64,000 bases of DNA, taken from positions 4,650,001 through 4,714,000 of the forward strand of contig CP152408.1 in assembly GCA_038961845.1 (NCBI GenBank). The letters run 5' to 3'. The stretch is from Xylophilus sp. GW821-FHT01B05 (GTDB lineage: Bacteria > Pseudomonadota > Gammaproteobacteria > Burkholderiales > Burkholderiaceae_C). This document shows, one piece after another, positions 10,552 to 19,611 of this stretch. The position numbers and the translations under genes are program-made. The notes under the pieces were generated by a model. The model saw nothing but the letters and a program-made list of their open reading frames with translations. It was not told the DNA's origin and did not search any database. Numbering within the stretch: the stretch's first letter is position 1; every line of letters starts with the position of its first letter.

Positions 10552-11595
10552 TCAGCGCTTGCGGCGGCGCAGGATGTCCGCATAGACGGCGAGGATGATG
10601 ATCACGCCGGTCACCACCGTCTGCCACTCCTGCGCGACCGACATGATCCGCAGGCCGTTGGTCAGCACGCTCATGATGAAAGCGCCGACGATGGTGCCCA
10701 GGATCGTGCCGGCGCCGCCGGCAAGCGATGTGCCGCCGATGACGACCGCGGCGATCGCATCCAGCTCGTAGCCCTGGCCGAGGGCCGGCTGCGCAGAGTT
10801 GAGGCGCGAGGCGATCAGCAGCCCGGCGATGCCGCAGATGCCGCCGCTGACGGCATACACGACGATCTTCCAGAAATCGACGTTCACGCCTGAGAGCCGC
10901 ACCGCCTCTTCGTTGCTGCCCAGTGCGAAGGCATAGCGGCCCAGCACCGTCTTGTTCAGCACGATGCTGGCGGCGATGGCCACCAGGAACAGGATCAGCA
11001 CGCCATTGGGGATCGGCAGCGAAGGCACCAGGTACCCGATCAGCGAATCCTGCGCAATCGCGGTGAAGCCCGGCGTGTCGTTGAAGTAGATCGGCTTGGT
11101 GCCGGAGATGACCAGCGCCAGCCCCTTCAGCAACATCATCATCCCCAGCGTCGCGATGAAGGGCGGGATCTTCAGCTTGGCAATCAGCAGGCCCGACACG
11201 AGGCCGCTCAGCGCACCGAAGAAGATGGCCGCTGCGATGCCGATCGGCAGCGGCAGCCCGAGGTAGGTCAGGAACACGCCCGCCATGACCGCGCAGAAGG
11301 TCATCAGCGTGCCGACCGACAGGTCGATGCCCGAGGTGATGATGACGAAGGTGCAGGCGATGGCAAGCACGCCGTTGACCGAGGTGGCCTGCAGGATGCT
11401 CACCAGGTTGTCGGATTGCAGAAAGCTGTCGGATGCAAAACCGAAGAACACGATCAGCGCCAGCAGGCTGCCGAAGGCCAGCAGCTTCTGCCGTGTCGCG
11501 GGCCGGAGAAACCGGCCTTTCAGGCTGTGCGCCGCACCGCTTCCGGCTGGCGGCAGATCGGGTGCCGATGTGCGCAAAGAGCTTGTCTCATTCAT
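10552..11595 (-). CDS. Sugar ABC transporter permease (RbsC-like)
   Basis: 347 residues, BPD_transp_2 family. After a 35-residue cytoplasmic tail come about ten hydrophobic helices. The family marks ITSGIDLSVGTLM, PPFIATLGMMMLLKG and VVIGGTSLAGGAGT are present, the last near the ATPase-contact loop. It is the membrane channel of the CUT2 importer with the neighbouring ATPase and binding protein; it follows the ATPase gene by 5 bases. CUT2 systems usually use a homodimeric permease, and only one permease gene is present here. Confidence 0.93.
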   Translation of the reverse strand: MNETSSLRTSAPDLPPAGSGAAHSLKGRFLRPATRQKLLAFGSLLALIVFFGFASDSFLQSDNLVSILQATSVNGVLAIACTFVIITSGIDLSVGTLMTFCAVMAGVFLTYLGLPLPIGIAAAIFFGALSGLVSGLLIAKLKIPPFIATLGMMMLLKGLALVISGTKPIYFNDTPGFTAIAQDSLIGYLVPSLPIPNGVLILFLVAIAASIVLNKTVLGRYAFALGSNEEAVRLSGVNVDFWKIVVYAVSGGICGIAGLLIASRLNSAQPALGQGYELDAIAAVVIGGTSLAGGAGTILGTIVGAFIMSVLTNGLRIMSVAQEWQTVVTGVIIILAVYADILRRRKR

Positions 11596-11600
11596 GGTGG

Positions 11601-13127
11601 TCAGTTCCTGTGCATGGCGTCACGCTGTGTGGCCAATTGCATGATGGCTTCCTGGGATGCTTCGCCGGCGGCCAGCTCGCCGGTCAGCCGGCCCTCGCAC
11701 ATCACGGCGATGCGGTGGCTCAGGCGCAGAATTTCGGGCAGCTCCGACGAGATCACCACGATCGCCTTGCCTTGTGCGGCCAGCGACTGCAGCAGCTTGT
11801 AGATCTCGGCCTTGGCGCCCACGTCGATGCCGCGGGTGGGCTCGTCGAAGAAAAGGATGTCGCAGTCGCGCAGCAGCCATTTGGCGATCACGATCTTCTG
11901 CTGGTTGCCGCCCGAGAGCAGCCGCACCTGTTGCTCGACCGATGGCGTCTTGATGCTCAGTTGTTGCACGTAGCGCTGCGCGGTCGTGCGGATCGCGGCC
12001 TGGTCGACGAAGCCGCCCGCCGAGCGGAACTTGTCGAGCGAGGACATCGCGATGTTGGTTTCGACATCGAGCCCGGTCGCCAGGCCGAAGTGCTTGCGGT
12101 CTTCCGAAAGGTAGCCAATGCCGTGGGCGACGGCCTGCTTGGGCGACCGGATCGATACCTTCTGGCCATGCACCCGGATCTCGCCCGAATCGACGGGGTC
12201 GGCCCCGAAGACGGCACGCGCCACCTCGGTACGCCCCGCGCCCATCAGGCCCGCGAAGCCCAGGATTTCGCCTTTGCGCAGCGAGAAGCTCACATCCTTG
12301 ATGGCGGTGCCGCGGTTGAGCCCGCGCACCTCCAGCACCACCGGATTGCGGGCGCTGTCATAGGTCTGCGCGTCGACCGCTTCCAGTTGGCGGCCAACCA
12401 TCATCCCGATGATCGTGTCGACGCTGGTGGTGGCCATTGGCGCGGTGGCAACGTACTGGCCGTCGCGCATCACCGTCACCCGGTCGGCGATCTGCTTCAA
12501 CTCGTCCATCTTGTGCGAGATGTAGACGATGCCGACGCCCTCGGCCTTCAGTTGCCGGATGATCCGGAACAGGTCGGCCACCTCTTCGTTGTTGAGCGCC
12601 GCCGTCGGCTCGTCCATGATCAGGATCTTCGATTGGAACGAGAGCGCCTTGGCGATCTCGACCATCTGCTGCTTGGCGACCGTCAGCTCGCTCACCAGCG
12701 TGCGCGGGTCCAGCCGCAGGTTCATCCGCTCGAAGATGCGCTGTGCCTGAGCATTGAGCGCGTCTTCATCCAGGAGCAGGCCCAGGTGGCGGCGCGGCTC
12801 GCGCCCGATGAAGATGTTCTGCGCCACGCTCAGGTGGTTCATCAGGTTGAGTTCCTGGTGCACGATGCCGACGCCCAGTTGCTGCGCGGCGCGCGGCCCG
12901 GCGATGGTCACCGGCGTGCCGTCGATCGCGATCTCGCCTTCGTCGCACGGGTAGATGCCTGCCAGCACCTTCATCAGCGTGGATTTGCCGGCGCCGTTCT
13001 CGCCCATCAGCGCATGCACCTCGCCGGCGAAGAGGTCGAACTGGGCCTTGTGCAAGGCACGCACCCCGGCAAACGCCTTGGAGAGCTTGCGAATCGAGAC
13101 GATCGGGGACATGGCGCGCTCGCTCAT
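11601..13127 (-). CDS. Sugar ABC transporter ATP-binding protein, tandem domains (RbsA/MglA-like)
   Basis: 508 residues with two ABC domains. The first has Walker [10 protein letters not shown], signature [15 protein letters not shown] and Walker [10 protein letters not shown]. The second has the degenerate Walker [13 protein letters not shown] usual in this family, signature [15 protein letters not shown] and Walker [13 protein letters not shown]. The first ATG, 13127, overlaps the stop of the fuconolactonase gene (ATGA), so translation is probably coupled; a second in-frame ATG at 13112 is possible. It energises import with the permease and binding protein encoded downstream. Confidence 0.93.
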   Translation of the reverse strand: MSERAMSPIVSIRKLSKAFAGVRALHKAQFDLFAGEVHALMGENGAGKSTLMKVLAGIYPCDEGEIAIDGTPVTIAGPRAAQQLGVGIVHQELNLMNHLSVAQNIFIGREPRRHLGLLLDEDALNAQAQRIFERMNLRLDPRTLVSELTVAKQQMVEIAKALSFQSKILIMDEPTAALNNEEVADLFRIIRQLKAEGVGIVYISHKMDELKQIADRVTVMRDGQYVATAPMATTSVDTIIGMMVGRQLEAVDAQTYDSARNPVVLEVRGLNRGTAIKDVSFSLRKGEILGFAGLMGAGRTEVARAVFGADPVDSGEIRVHGQKVSIRSPKQAVAHGIGYLSEDRKHFGLATGLDVETNIAMSSLDKFRSAGGFVDQAAIRTTAQRYVQQLSIKTPSVEQQVRLLSGGNQQKIVIAKWLLRDCDILFFDEPTRGIDVGAKAEIYKLLQSLAAQGKAIVVISSELPEILRLSHRIAVMCEGRLTGELAAGEASQEAIMQLATQRDAMHRN

Positions 13128-13984
13128 GGCAGGCCGTAGAAACGCTGCGCGCTGCCGTGCCACACCAGGGCTTGCTCGTGCGCAGCGAGTTCGCCGATCA
13201 GCGCTTCACTGGTTGCCCGCCAGCCGTCGTAGCTGCCGGCGAGCGTCAGCACCGGCCAGTCGCTGCCCCACATCAAGCGCGCCGGGCCGAACCATTCAAG
13301 CAGCGCATCCCACACCGGGCGCAGGGCCGCAATCGTCGCCTTGCCGGAAGCAGGCAGCGCCTCGGTCAGCAGCCCCGACAGCTTGCACATCAGCTGCGGA
13401 AATGCGGCGAGCTCAGTCATCTGCTGGCGCCACTGCGTAGCCCAGTCCGCATCCCACCCCGACCGCAGTTCGGGCTTGGCGGCGTGGTCGATCACGACCG
13501 GCAACGCGGGCCAGGCTTGCATGAAGCGCAGCAGCGCCGGCAGGTGCGCGGGCTGGACCAGTGCATCAAGGCGCAGGCCCAGCCGTATCAGGGCGCGTAC
13601 CGCATCGGGATGCGGCGCCTGCGCGATCCAGTCGGCATCGGGCAGGTCCTGCAGCATCGGGCGCACGCCCTTGAACTTCGGATGGCGCGCCCAGCCTTCG
13701 AGCGTCTGTGCCGCGTCGGCCCGGCTCAGGTCGACCCAACCGACGACGCCGCCGATGAAGTCATGGCGCTCTGCCAGTGCGAGCAAGAATTCGGTCTCGG
13801 CAACGGAGTCGGCCGCCTGGATCAGCACCGTCTGCTTGATGCCGTTTGCCGCGAGCAAAGGCGCGAGGTGTTCGGGCAAAAAGTCGCGGACCAGTGGCGC
13901 CAGCGCCGCAACGTCCGCGCGCAACCAGGCGTAGTCGCCCCGCGAAGGGCACCAGAAATGCTGGTGCGAGTCGATGCGCATCAT
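13124..13984 (-). CDS. L-fuconolactonase (amidohydrolase family, COG3618)
   Basis: 286 residues. The amidohydrolase_2 barrel begins [11 protein letters not shown], whose His-x-His binds metal. It continues with [14 protein letters not shown] and GVVGWVDL segments and ends with [16 protein letters not shown] and MWGSDWPV, carrying the later metal and acid residues. Related enzymes hydrolyse L-fucono-1,4- or 1,5-lactone to L-fuconate, the step between the dehydrogenase and dehydratase encoded in this operon. Two adjacent ATG codons (13984 and 13981) are both possible starts. It lies 23 bases after the second SDR gene. Confidence 0.88.
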   Translation of the reverse strand: MMRIDSHQHFWCPSRGDYAWLRADVAALAPLVRDFLPEHLAPLLAANGIKQTVLIQAADSVAETEFLLALAERHDFIGGVVGWVDLSRADAAQTLEGWARHPKFKGVRPMLQDLPDADWIAQAPHPDAVRALIRLGLRLDALVQPAHLPALLRFMQAWPALPVVIDHAAKPELRSGWDADWATQWRQQMTELAAFPQLMCKLSGLLTEALPASGKATIAALRPVWDALLEWFGPARLMWGSDWPVLTLAGSYDGWRATSEALIGELAAHEQALVWHGSAQRFYGLP

Positions 13985-14007
13985 GGTGTCGGAAGACTCT
14001 GGGGCGC

Positions 14008-14760
14008 TTAGATGGTGACGCCGCCATCGACCAGGATCGCCTGGCCGGTGACAAAACGCGACTCGTCGCTCAACAGGAAGACGACCTGCGGCGCGATGTC
14101 GTGCACCGTCGCCAGGCGCCCCATCGGCTGGCGGGCGATGAAGTCCTTCTCGGCCTGCACCGGGTCGGCGGCAGAGGCAATGCGCTGGCGCAGCGAGGGC
14201 GTATCCACCGTGCCGGGGCACAGCGCATTGCAGCGCAGCCCCACCCGGGCGTAGTCGGCCGCGACGGCCTTGGTCATGCCGATCACTGCCGCCTTGGTGG
14301 CACCGTAGGCGAAGCGCCGCGGGAAGCCTTTGATGGAAGACGCCATCGACGCCATGTTGACGATGGAGCCGCTGCCGCCGCCCTGCGCCATCTTCTCCAG
14401 CATGCCGGGCAGGAAAGCGCGGGTCAGCCGGTAGGCGCCCTTGACGTTCAGGTCAAAGCTGAAATCCCAGGCGGCCTCGTCGCAATCGAGCACCGTGCCG
14501 TCGTGCACGAAGCCGGCGCAGTTGAACAGGCCGTCGAGCGCAGGCAGCGCAGCCGCCAGGGCTGCGACGGCAGCACCGTCACGCACGTCCAGCAGCCGGG
14601 TCTCGATGCCGGGCGCTTCCTGGGCCAGCGCCTGCAGCAATCCGGCATCGATGTCGGTGGCGATCACCCGGGCGCCTTCCTGGGCGCAGGCCAACGCGCT
14701 GGCCTTGCCGATGCCCTGCGCTGCGGCCGTGATGAGGATGGTCTTGCTCTGCAGTCTCAT
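14008..14760 (-). CDS. 2-keto-3-deoxy-L-fuconate dehydrogenase (SDR)
   Basis: 250 residues. SDR with TAAAQGIGKA cofactor loop, Asp36 after the second strand (ATDID) favouring NAD, NCAG at 80-83, and catalytic Ser138, Tyr152 and Lys156. It resembles the Xanthomonas 2-keto-3-deoxy-L-fuconate dehydrogenase and DHRS6-type enzymes. It would oxidise the C4 hydroxyl to give 2,4-diketo-3-deoxy-L-fuconate, the substrate of the FAH-type hydrolase. It is the first gene of the operon and reads away from the IclR gene; its ATG at 14760 is chosen over an upstream in-frame ATG in the AT-rich leader. Confidence 0.88.
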   Translation of the reverse strand: MRLQSKTILITAAAQGIGKASALACAQEGARVIATDIDAGLLQALAQEAPGIETRLLDVRDGAAVAALAAALPALDGLFNCAGFVHDGTVLDCDEAAWDFSFDLNVKGAYRLTRAFLPGMLEKMAQGGGSGSIVNMASMASSIKGFPRRFAYGATKAAVIGMTKAVAADYARVGLRCNALCPGTVDTPSLRQRIASAADPVQAEKDFIARQPMGRLATVHDIAPQVVFLLSDESRFVTGQAILVDGGVTI

Positions 14761-14933
14761 GGTTTTTCTATTCAAATATGAACATACTATTCATTAGAGA
14801 ATTAATTTATCGTTTTGGAGGATGCCCAGCCATACGGTCGTACCCTGATTTCCGTTTCTGCATTCCGACATATGCATTACGGTATGGTTCGCCGTATCGG
14901 CCGGGTTCATACCGTCCGCACACCACCCACGCC
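14761..14933. promoter_or_regulatory. Divergent control region between the fucose operon and the IclR gene
   Basis: 173 bases, AT-rich next to the dehydrogenase start (14761-14820). An inverted repeat with 8-nt arms ACGGTATG (14879-14886) and CATACCGT (14908-14915) flanks a 21-nt spacer, and a related CATACGGT lies at 14831-14838. This arrangement suits binding by an IclR dimer or tetramer controlling both directions (inference). No convincing -35/-10 pair was settled for either gene. Confidence 0.5.
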
Positions 14934-15695
14934 ATGCCCGAACAGACCGACCGATACCGCGCACCCGCCCTCGACAAGGGGCTCGACATCCTGGAACTCC
15001 TGGCGGCGCAACCGCACGGCCTGACCCGCGCCGAGATCGTCAAGGCGATGGGCCGCAGCCCGAGCGAGATCTACCGGATGCTGGAGCGGCTGGTGGGCCG
15101 GGACTACGTGACCCGGTCGCCAGAGGGCGACCGCTATGCGCTGAGCCTGAAGCTCTTCGTGCTGGGCCACCAGCATCCGCCGATGGAGCGGCTGGTGACA
15201 CGCGCCCTGCCCGCGATGGATGCGTTTGCCAAGGCAGCCGAGCAGTCGTGCCACCTGGGCATCTACGACCGGGGCAATGTCATCGTGGTGGCGCAGGTCA
15301 GCGCACCCGGCAACTGGGGGCTGTCGACCCGCGTCGGCGTGCGGGTCAGCCTGGTGGATACCGGCTCGGGCCATGTGCTGCTGGCCTTCCAGTCGGAACA
15401 ACGCCGCGCCGCGATGCGGGCGGAGCACCATGCACTCGATGGCGAGGTGCCGCTGCCGGAAGCTGATCTGGAGGAGATATTGGTGCGCGTCCGCAGCCTG
15501 GGCTACTGGCAAGGCGACAGCCAGCAGGCGTTCGGCGTGACCGACATCTCGCTGCCGATCCTGGGGCCCCCGGGGCATGCGTTGGCGGTGCTGACCTGCC
15601 CGTTCATTCGCCGCATCGACCGCCATATCGGCCCCGATCTGGTCGAGACCCGTGCATTGCTGCAGCAGGCGGCGGCCGGGCTATCGCTCAGCTGA
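14934..15695 (+). CDS. IclR family transcriptional regulator
   Basis: 253 residues. The N-terminal winged helix-turn-helix is at about 12-75 (ALDKGLDILELLA ... SEIYRMLERLVGRDYV), followed by the IclR effector domain with HLGIYDRGNVIVVAQV, TGSGHVLLAF and SLPILGPPGHALAVL. IclR proteins bind a small-molecule effector in the C-terminal GAF-like domain. Divergence from the fucose operon suggests it controls that operon, with a pathway sugar acid as likely effector. The ATG at 14934 gives a family-length protein; an earlier in-frame ATG at 14778 would add a leader that looks like promoter DNA. Confidence 0.9.
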   Translation: MPEQTDRYRAPALDKGLDILELLAAQPHGLTRAEIVKAMGRSPSEIYRMLERLVGRDYVTRSPEGDRYALSLKLFVLGHQHPPMERLVTRALPAMDAFAKAAEQSCHLGIYDRGNVIVVAQVSAPGNWGLSTRVGVRVSLVDTGSGHVLLAFQSEQRRAAMRAEHHALDGEVPLPEADLEEILVRVRSLGYWQGDSQQAFGVTDISLPILGPPGHALAVLTCPFIRRIDRHIGPDLVETRALLQQAAAGLSLS

Positions 15696-15750
15696 AGGCG
15701 CGCGCCGGGCGGGTCTTGCGCGCTGGCGCATGATTCAGCCCGCCACACCG

Positions 15751-15825
15751 AAAATTACAAGCCCTTTAGGCCTCTAGCCCTTGCTGCTCGCCGGCTTATA
15801 GCTATACTTTTTATAGTACAAAACC
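15751..15825. repeat. R1 repeat, copy B
   Basis: One of the two best-preserved copies. It shares TAGGCCTCTAGCCCTT (15767-15782) and GGCTTATAGCTATA exactly with copy C at 30433-30493, with a variable segment between. It lies between the IclR gene and the hisF stop codon, which is only 4 bases away, so it forms the 3' untranslated region of both convergent transcripts. Confidence 0.85.
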
Positions 15826-15828
15826 CAT

Positions 15829-16608
15829 TCAGAGCCGAACCGGGATTCCGCGCTCCGCCATGCAGGCCTTGGCCTGGCCCACGGTGTACTCGCCGTAGTG
15901 GAAGATGCTGGCGGCCAGCACCGCGTCGGCGCCGCCCTGCTGTATGCCGTCGGCCAGGTGCTCCAGGTTGCCGACGCCGCCCGAGGCGATCACCGGCACC
16001 GGCACCGCGTCGCTCACGGCGCGCGTCAGCGCCAGGTCAAAGCCGCTCTTGGTGCCGTCGCGGTCCATGCTGGTCAGCAGGATCTCGCCGGCGCCGCGGC
16101 GCACCATCTCGACCGCCCACTGCACCACATCCAGGCCGGTGTTGCGGCGCCCGCCGTGGCTGTAGACGTCCCAGCCCGCACCGCGCGTGGCTTCGTCCTC
16201 GGCACTGCGGCGCTTGGCGTCGATGGCGACGACGATGCACTGCGCGCCGTACTTGGCCGAGGCATCTTCGATCACCTGCGGGTTGGCGATGGCCGCGGAA
16301 TTGAAGCTGGTCTTGTCAGCTCCGGCGTTGAGCAGCCGGCGCACGTCTTCGACCGTGCGCACGCCGCCGCCAACGGTGAGCGGGATGAAGACCTGCGAGG
16401 CCACGGCTTCGATGATGGGCAGGATCAGGTCGCGCCCATCGCTGGTGGCGGTGATGTCGAGGAAGGTCAGCTCATCGGCGCCCTGCTGGTTGTAGCGGGC
16501 GGCGATTTCCACCGGGTCGCCGGCATCGCGCAGCGCCTGGAAGTTGACGCCCTTGACGACACGGCCGCCGGTAACGTCGAGGCAGGGAATGATGCGTTTG
16601 GCGAGCAT
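15829..16608 (-). CDS. hisF: Imidazole glycerol phosphate synthase cyclase subunit HisF
   Basis: 259 residues. TIM barrel with catalytic Asp11 (CLDVTGG) and Asp130 (VVAIDAKR), and phosphate-binding loops PLTVGGGVR and VIASGGVGN. With HisH it makes imidazole glycerol phosphate and AICAR from PRFAR and ammonia. It is separated from hisA by a hexose-6-phosphate mutarotase gene, and downstream comes a repeat and the IclR gene instead of hisI and hisE, which usually follow in related bacteria. The ATG is at 16608. Confidence 0.97.
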   Translation of the reverse strand: MLAKRIIPCLDVTGGRVVKGVNFQALRDAGDPVEIAARYNQQGADELTFLDITATSDGRDLILPIIEAVASQVFIPLTVGGGVRTVEDVRRLLNAGADKTSFNSAAIANPQVIEDASAKYGAQCIVVAIDAKRRSAEDEATRGAGWDVYSHGGRRNTGLDVVQWAVEMVRRGAGEILLTSMDRDGTKSGFDLALTRAVSDAVPVPVIASGGVGNLEHLADGIQQGGADAVLAASIFHYGEYTVGQAKACMAERGIPVRL

Positions 16609-16632
16609 GAAGGAAACAGTCAGGGAAAAAAG

Positions 16633-17466
16633 TCAGTCGGTCGCGGACAGCTGCTGCCAGCCAGTCCAGGCGGCGCCGGGAACAAGGGTGAAGGGCGAGC
16701 GCACGCGGCCAGCCTCGACGCACAGCATTTGCGCAAAGCCCTGGGGCGGCATATCGGCCAAGGTAGCGCCCAGCGCCGCGCCGGGGTTCCAGACCACGGT
16801 GCTGTCCCAGTCGTCGCTCTGGGTGATCGCCAGCGCGCCGGCCGGGTGCACCATCTGCAGCGGCGTGCGGGCCTGGTAGACGCGGTCGGTCTCACCGTCG
16901 AAGGCCAGCACCGGGCGGGTCTGCACATCGTCGGCATTGCGCACCTTGTCCCAGAACGGTGTGCCCGCCAGGCCTTCGAGCCGGGTGTGGGCGATGTCGG
17001 CGGTGTGCAGGTAGCTGTGCAGCGCAGCAGTGAAGGCCCAGGCCTCGTCGCCGGTGTTCTGCACTGCGAAGTCAACGCGCAGGCGCCCGGGCGCCAAGGT
17101 CACCGCCAGGTTGGCCTCAAAAGCGTAAGGCCACCAGGCCCGGCTTTGCGCGTCGTCATTCAGGCGCAGCACGGCGCGGGCGGTGTGCGCGTCGGCCGGG
17201 CGCATGTCTTGCAGCGTCCAGGGCAGATTGCGCACAAAGCCATGCTTGGGCAGCGGGCCACGGTCGGCAAACTGCGGGAAGCACACCGGGATGCCGCCGC
17301 GGATCGCGGTGTGGCCGTCCAGCACGCTGCGCGGGCTGAGGTAGAGGCGCTCGGTGCCGTCTGCGGTGCGCCAGGAAATCACCTGTGCGCCGTGCAGCGC
17401 GACCAGCGCCTGGTCACCGCCAGGCAGCGTCAGCGCCACGCAGCGCAGGCCGTGGCGCGTGACCAC
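16633..17466 (-). CDS. Probable D-hexose-6-phosphate mutarotase (YeaD-like, aldose-1-epimerase family)
   Basis: About 277 residues. The galactose-mutarotase-like fold shows LHGAQVISWR, RGGIPVCFPQFADRG, KHGFVRNLPW, the catalytic-His region FTAALHSYLHT and CVEAGRV near the end. These match YeaD-type hexose-6-phosphate epimerases better than GalM. The start is uncertain: GTG at 17466 lies 13 bases after the hisA stop and is used here; a longer frame to 17568 would overlap hisA by 89 bases. Its place within the histidine genes is unexpected and gives no functional clue other than co-transcription. Confidence 0.82.
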   Translation of the reverse strand: MVTRHGLRCVALTLPGGDQALVALHGAQVISWRTADGTERLYLSPRSVLDGHTAIRGGIPVCFPQFADRGPLPKHGFVRNLPWTLQDMRPADAHTARAVLRLNDDAQSRAWWPYAFEANLAVTLAPGRLRVDFAVQNTGDEAWAFTAALHSYLHTADIAHTRLEGLAGTPFWDKVRNADDVQTRPVLAFDGETDRVYQARTPLQMVHPAGALAITQSDDWDSTVVWNPGAALGATLADMPPQGFAQMLCVEAGRVRSPFTLVPGAAWTGWQQLSATD

Positions 17467-17479
17467 GGCAGCACTGGGT

Positions 17480-18217
17480 TCAGGCGAGTTGGTCGGCACG
17501 GGCCTGCGCCGTGGCGAAATCGAGGTCGCCGGAATAGATGGCGCGGCCGCAGATGACGCCTTCGACACCCTCGCTCTCGACCGCGCAGAGCTGCTCGATG
17601 TCGGCCATGTTGGACAGGCCGCCCGAGGCGATCACCGGAATGGTCAATGCCTGGGCCAGCTTGACCGTGGCCTCGACGTTGATGCCCGACAGCATGCCGT
17701 CGCGGCCGATGTCGGTGTAGATGATGGATTCGACGCCGTAGTCTTCGAACTTCTTGCCCAGGTCGACCACTTCGTGGCCGGTGAGCTTGCTCCAGCCGTC
17801 GGTGGCGACCTTGCCGTCCTTGGCATCCAGGCCGACGATGATGTGGCCGCCGAAGGCGCTGCAGGCGTCTTTCAAAAAGCCCGGGTTCTTCACCGCAGCA
17901 GTGCCGATGATGACGTAGCGCAGGCCGCCGTCGATGTACTTCTCGATGGTGTCGAGGTCGCGGATGCCGCCGCCCAACTGCACCGGGATGTCGGCGCCCA
18001 CCGCTGCCAGGATGGACTTGATGGCCGCGTAGTTCTGCGGCTTGCCGGCAAAGGCGCCGTTCAGGTCCACCAGGTGCAGGCGGCGCGCGCCGGCTTCGAC
18101 CCACTTGCGGGCCATGGCCGCCGGGTCTTCGCCGAAGGTGGTGGATTGATCCATGTCCCCTTGTTTCAGGCGGACGCAGTGACCGTCTTTCAGGTCGATG
18201 GCGGGAATAAGAAGCAT
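17480..18217 (-). CDS. hisA: Phosphoribosylformimino-AICAR ribotide isomerase HisA
   Basis: 245 residues. TIM barrel starting [17 protein letters not shown] with the catalytic Asp8, then [18 protein letters not shown], and a second catalytic Asp in VGLDAKDG, with the phosphate loop IASGGLSN. It isomerises ProFAR to PRFAR, the substrate of HisHF. It lies 52 bases after hisH and ends with TGA at 17480-17482, just before the mutarotase gene. Confidence 0.97.
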   Translation of the reverse strand: MLLIPAIDLKDGHCVRLKQGDMDQSTTFGEDPAAMARKWVEAGARRLHLVDLNGAFAGKPQNYAAIKSILAAVGADIPVQLGGGIRDLDTIEKYIDGGLRYVIIGTAAVKNPGFLKDACSAFGGHIIVGLDAKDGKVATDGWSKLTGHEVVDLGKKFEDYGVESIIYTDIGRDGMLSGINVEATVKLAQALTIPVIASGGLSNMADIEQLCAVESEGVEGVICGRAIYSGDLDFATAQARADQLA

Positions 18218-18269
18218 GGTGCTGAGAAGACGAAAAACAGAGAGTCAGGCCGGTGGCCGGCCACGGCTT

Positions 18270-18938
18270 TCAGGGATTCCAGTGGAGAAAGTTGCGGTAC
18301 AGCGCCAATCCGTGGCTGGCGCTTTTTTCCGGATGGAACTGGGTCGCAAAAATGTTATCGCGTGCCACGGCTGCGGTAAAGCGAGCACCATAGTCGGCTT
18401 CCCCCGCGCTGTGGCGGGCATCCGACGGACGGACGTAGAAACTATGCACGAAGTAGAAGTACGCGCCGTCCGGCACGCCGGCCCAGATCGGGTGCACCGC
18501 GCCGTCGTGGGCGGTCTGGAACACCTCGTTCCAGCCCATCTGCGGCACCTTGAAGCGGCTGCCGTCAGGCTGCAGGCGGCCCGCCAGATCGAACTTGACG
18601 ACGCGGCCGGGGAACAGGCCCAGGCCGTTGGTCGGGCCTTCGTCGCTGGCGTCGAGCAGCATCTGCATGCCCACGCAGACACCGAACAGCGGTTTTTGCG
18701 CCGCCGCTTCCAGTACCGAGGCCTGCAGGCCGGAGTCGACCAGTTCGCGCATGCAGTCGGGCATGGCGCCCTGGCCTGGCAGCACGATGCGATCGGCGGC
18801 CCGCACCTCATCAGGCTCGGCCGTGACCACCACCTGCCAATCCGTACCGACCACGGCGGCCTGCACGGCTTGCGATACCGAACGCAGATTGCCCATGCCG
18901 TAGTCGACCACGGCGACTGTTTTTGCTCCGTTATTCAT
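18270..18938 (-). CDS. hisH: Imidazole glycerol phosphate synthase glutaminase subunit HisH
   Basis: 222 residues. Class I glutamine amidotransferase with nucleophile Cys88 ([10 protein letters not shown]), His202 and Glu204 (TQFHPEKS), and the oxyanion segment LPGQGAMP. It supplies ammonia to HisF. The ATG at 18938 lies inside R1 repeat copy D and has no Shine-Dalgarno sequence just upstream (the preceding bases are repeat sequence), which may lower initiation. The usual start motif [13 protein letters not shown] begins at residue 8. Confidence 0.96.
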   Translation of the reverse strand: MNNGAKTVAVVDYGMGNLRSVSQAVQAAVVGTDWQVVVTAEPDEVRAADRIVLPGQGAMPDCMRELVDSGLQASVLEAAAQKPLFGVCVGMQMLLDASDEGPTNGLGLFPGRVVKFDLAGRLQPDGSRFKVPQMGWNEVFQTAHDGAVHPIWAGVPDGAYFYFVHSFYVRPSDARHSAGEADYGARFTAAVARDNIFATQFHPEKSASHGLALYRNFLHWNP

Positions 18939-18982
18939 AGCTACAACCCGGCGCCAGTCATGGGCTTAAGGCATATTTCATG
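18934..18982. repeat. R1 repeat, copy D, overlapping the hisH start
   Basis: Reads CATAGCTACAACCCGG, then a short variable part, then GGGCTTAAGGCATATTTCA, matching the reverse complement of copies B and C (TATAGCTATAAGCC ... GGGCTAGAGGCCTATTT). It fills the 55-base gap between hisB and hisH, and the hisH start codon lies within it. Confidence 0.75.
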
Positions 18983-18993
18983 CAAAAAGCAGT

Positions 18994-19611
18994 TCACAGC
19001 GAACCCTTGGTGGATGGGATCACGCCGGGCGCGCGCGGGTCGCGCTCCAGCGCTGCGCGCAGTGCGCGGGCAAAGGCCTTGAACACGGTCTCGGCCTGGT
19101 GGTGCGCGTTGACGCCCTTGAGGTTGTCGATGTGCAGCGTCACGCCCGCGTGGTTGGCAAAGCCCTGGAAGAATTCAAAGGTGAGCTGGGTGTCGAAGGC
19201 GCCGACCATGCCGCTGGTGAAGGGCACGTGCATATGCAGCCCGGGGCGGCCGGAGAAATCGATCACCACGCGCGACAGCGCCTCGTCCAGCGGCACATAG
19301 GCGTGGCCGTAGCGGCGGATGCCCTTCTTGTCACCGACCGCCTTGGCAAAGGCCTGGCCGAGCGTGATGCCGACGTCTTCGACCGTGTGGTGGCCGTCGA
19401 TGTACAGGTCGCCATCGGCGCGCACGTCCAGATCGATCAGGCCGTGGCGCGCGATCTGGTCGAGCATGTGGTCGAAGAAGCCGATGCCCGTGGCCAGCTT
19501 GGCATGGCCGGTGCCGTCGAGGTTGACGCGCACGGTGATCTTGGTCTCGGCGGTATTGCGCGAGACCTCGGCGATGCGGTCGGTGGAGTCGGCAGGGATT
19601 GGTGTGCTCAT
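18994..19611 (-). CDS. hisB: Imidazoleglycerol-phosphate dehydratase HisB (monofunctional)
   Basis: 205 residues. The metal-binding motifs [13 protein letters not shown] and [10 protein letters not shown] occur in the first half, and their repeat partners, including [14 protein letters not shown], in the second. No phosphatase domain is fused, so histidinol phosphatase must be encoded elsewhere. The ATG at 19611 overlaps the hisC stop (ATGA), giving coupled translation. R1 copy D follows its stop codon. Confidence 0.97.
   Translation of the reverse strand: MSTPIPADSTDRIAEVSRNTAETKITVRVNLDGTGHAKLATGIGFFDHMLDQIARHGLIDLDVRADGDLYIDGHHTVEDVGITLGQAFAKAVGDKKGIRRYGHAYVPLDEALSRVVIDFSGRPGLHMHVPFTSGMVGAFDTQLTFEFFQGFANHAGVTLHIDNLKGVNAHHQAETVFKAFARALRAALERDPRAPGVIPSTKGSL

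Noticed and set aside
14778..14933. ATG at 14778 as IclR start
   Set aside because: The extra 52 residues are encoded by AT-rich DNA with inverted repeats that reads as promoter sequence, and they do not look like an IclR N-terminus.
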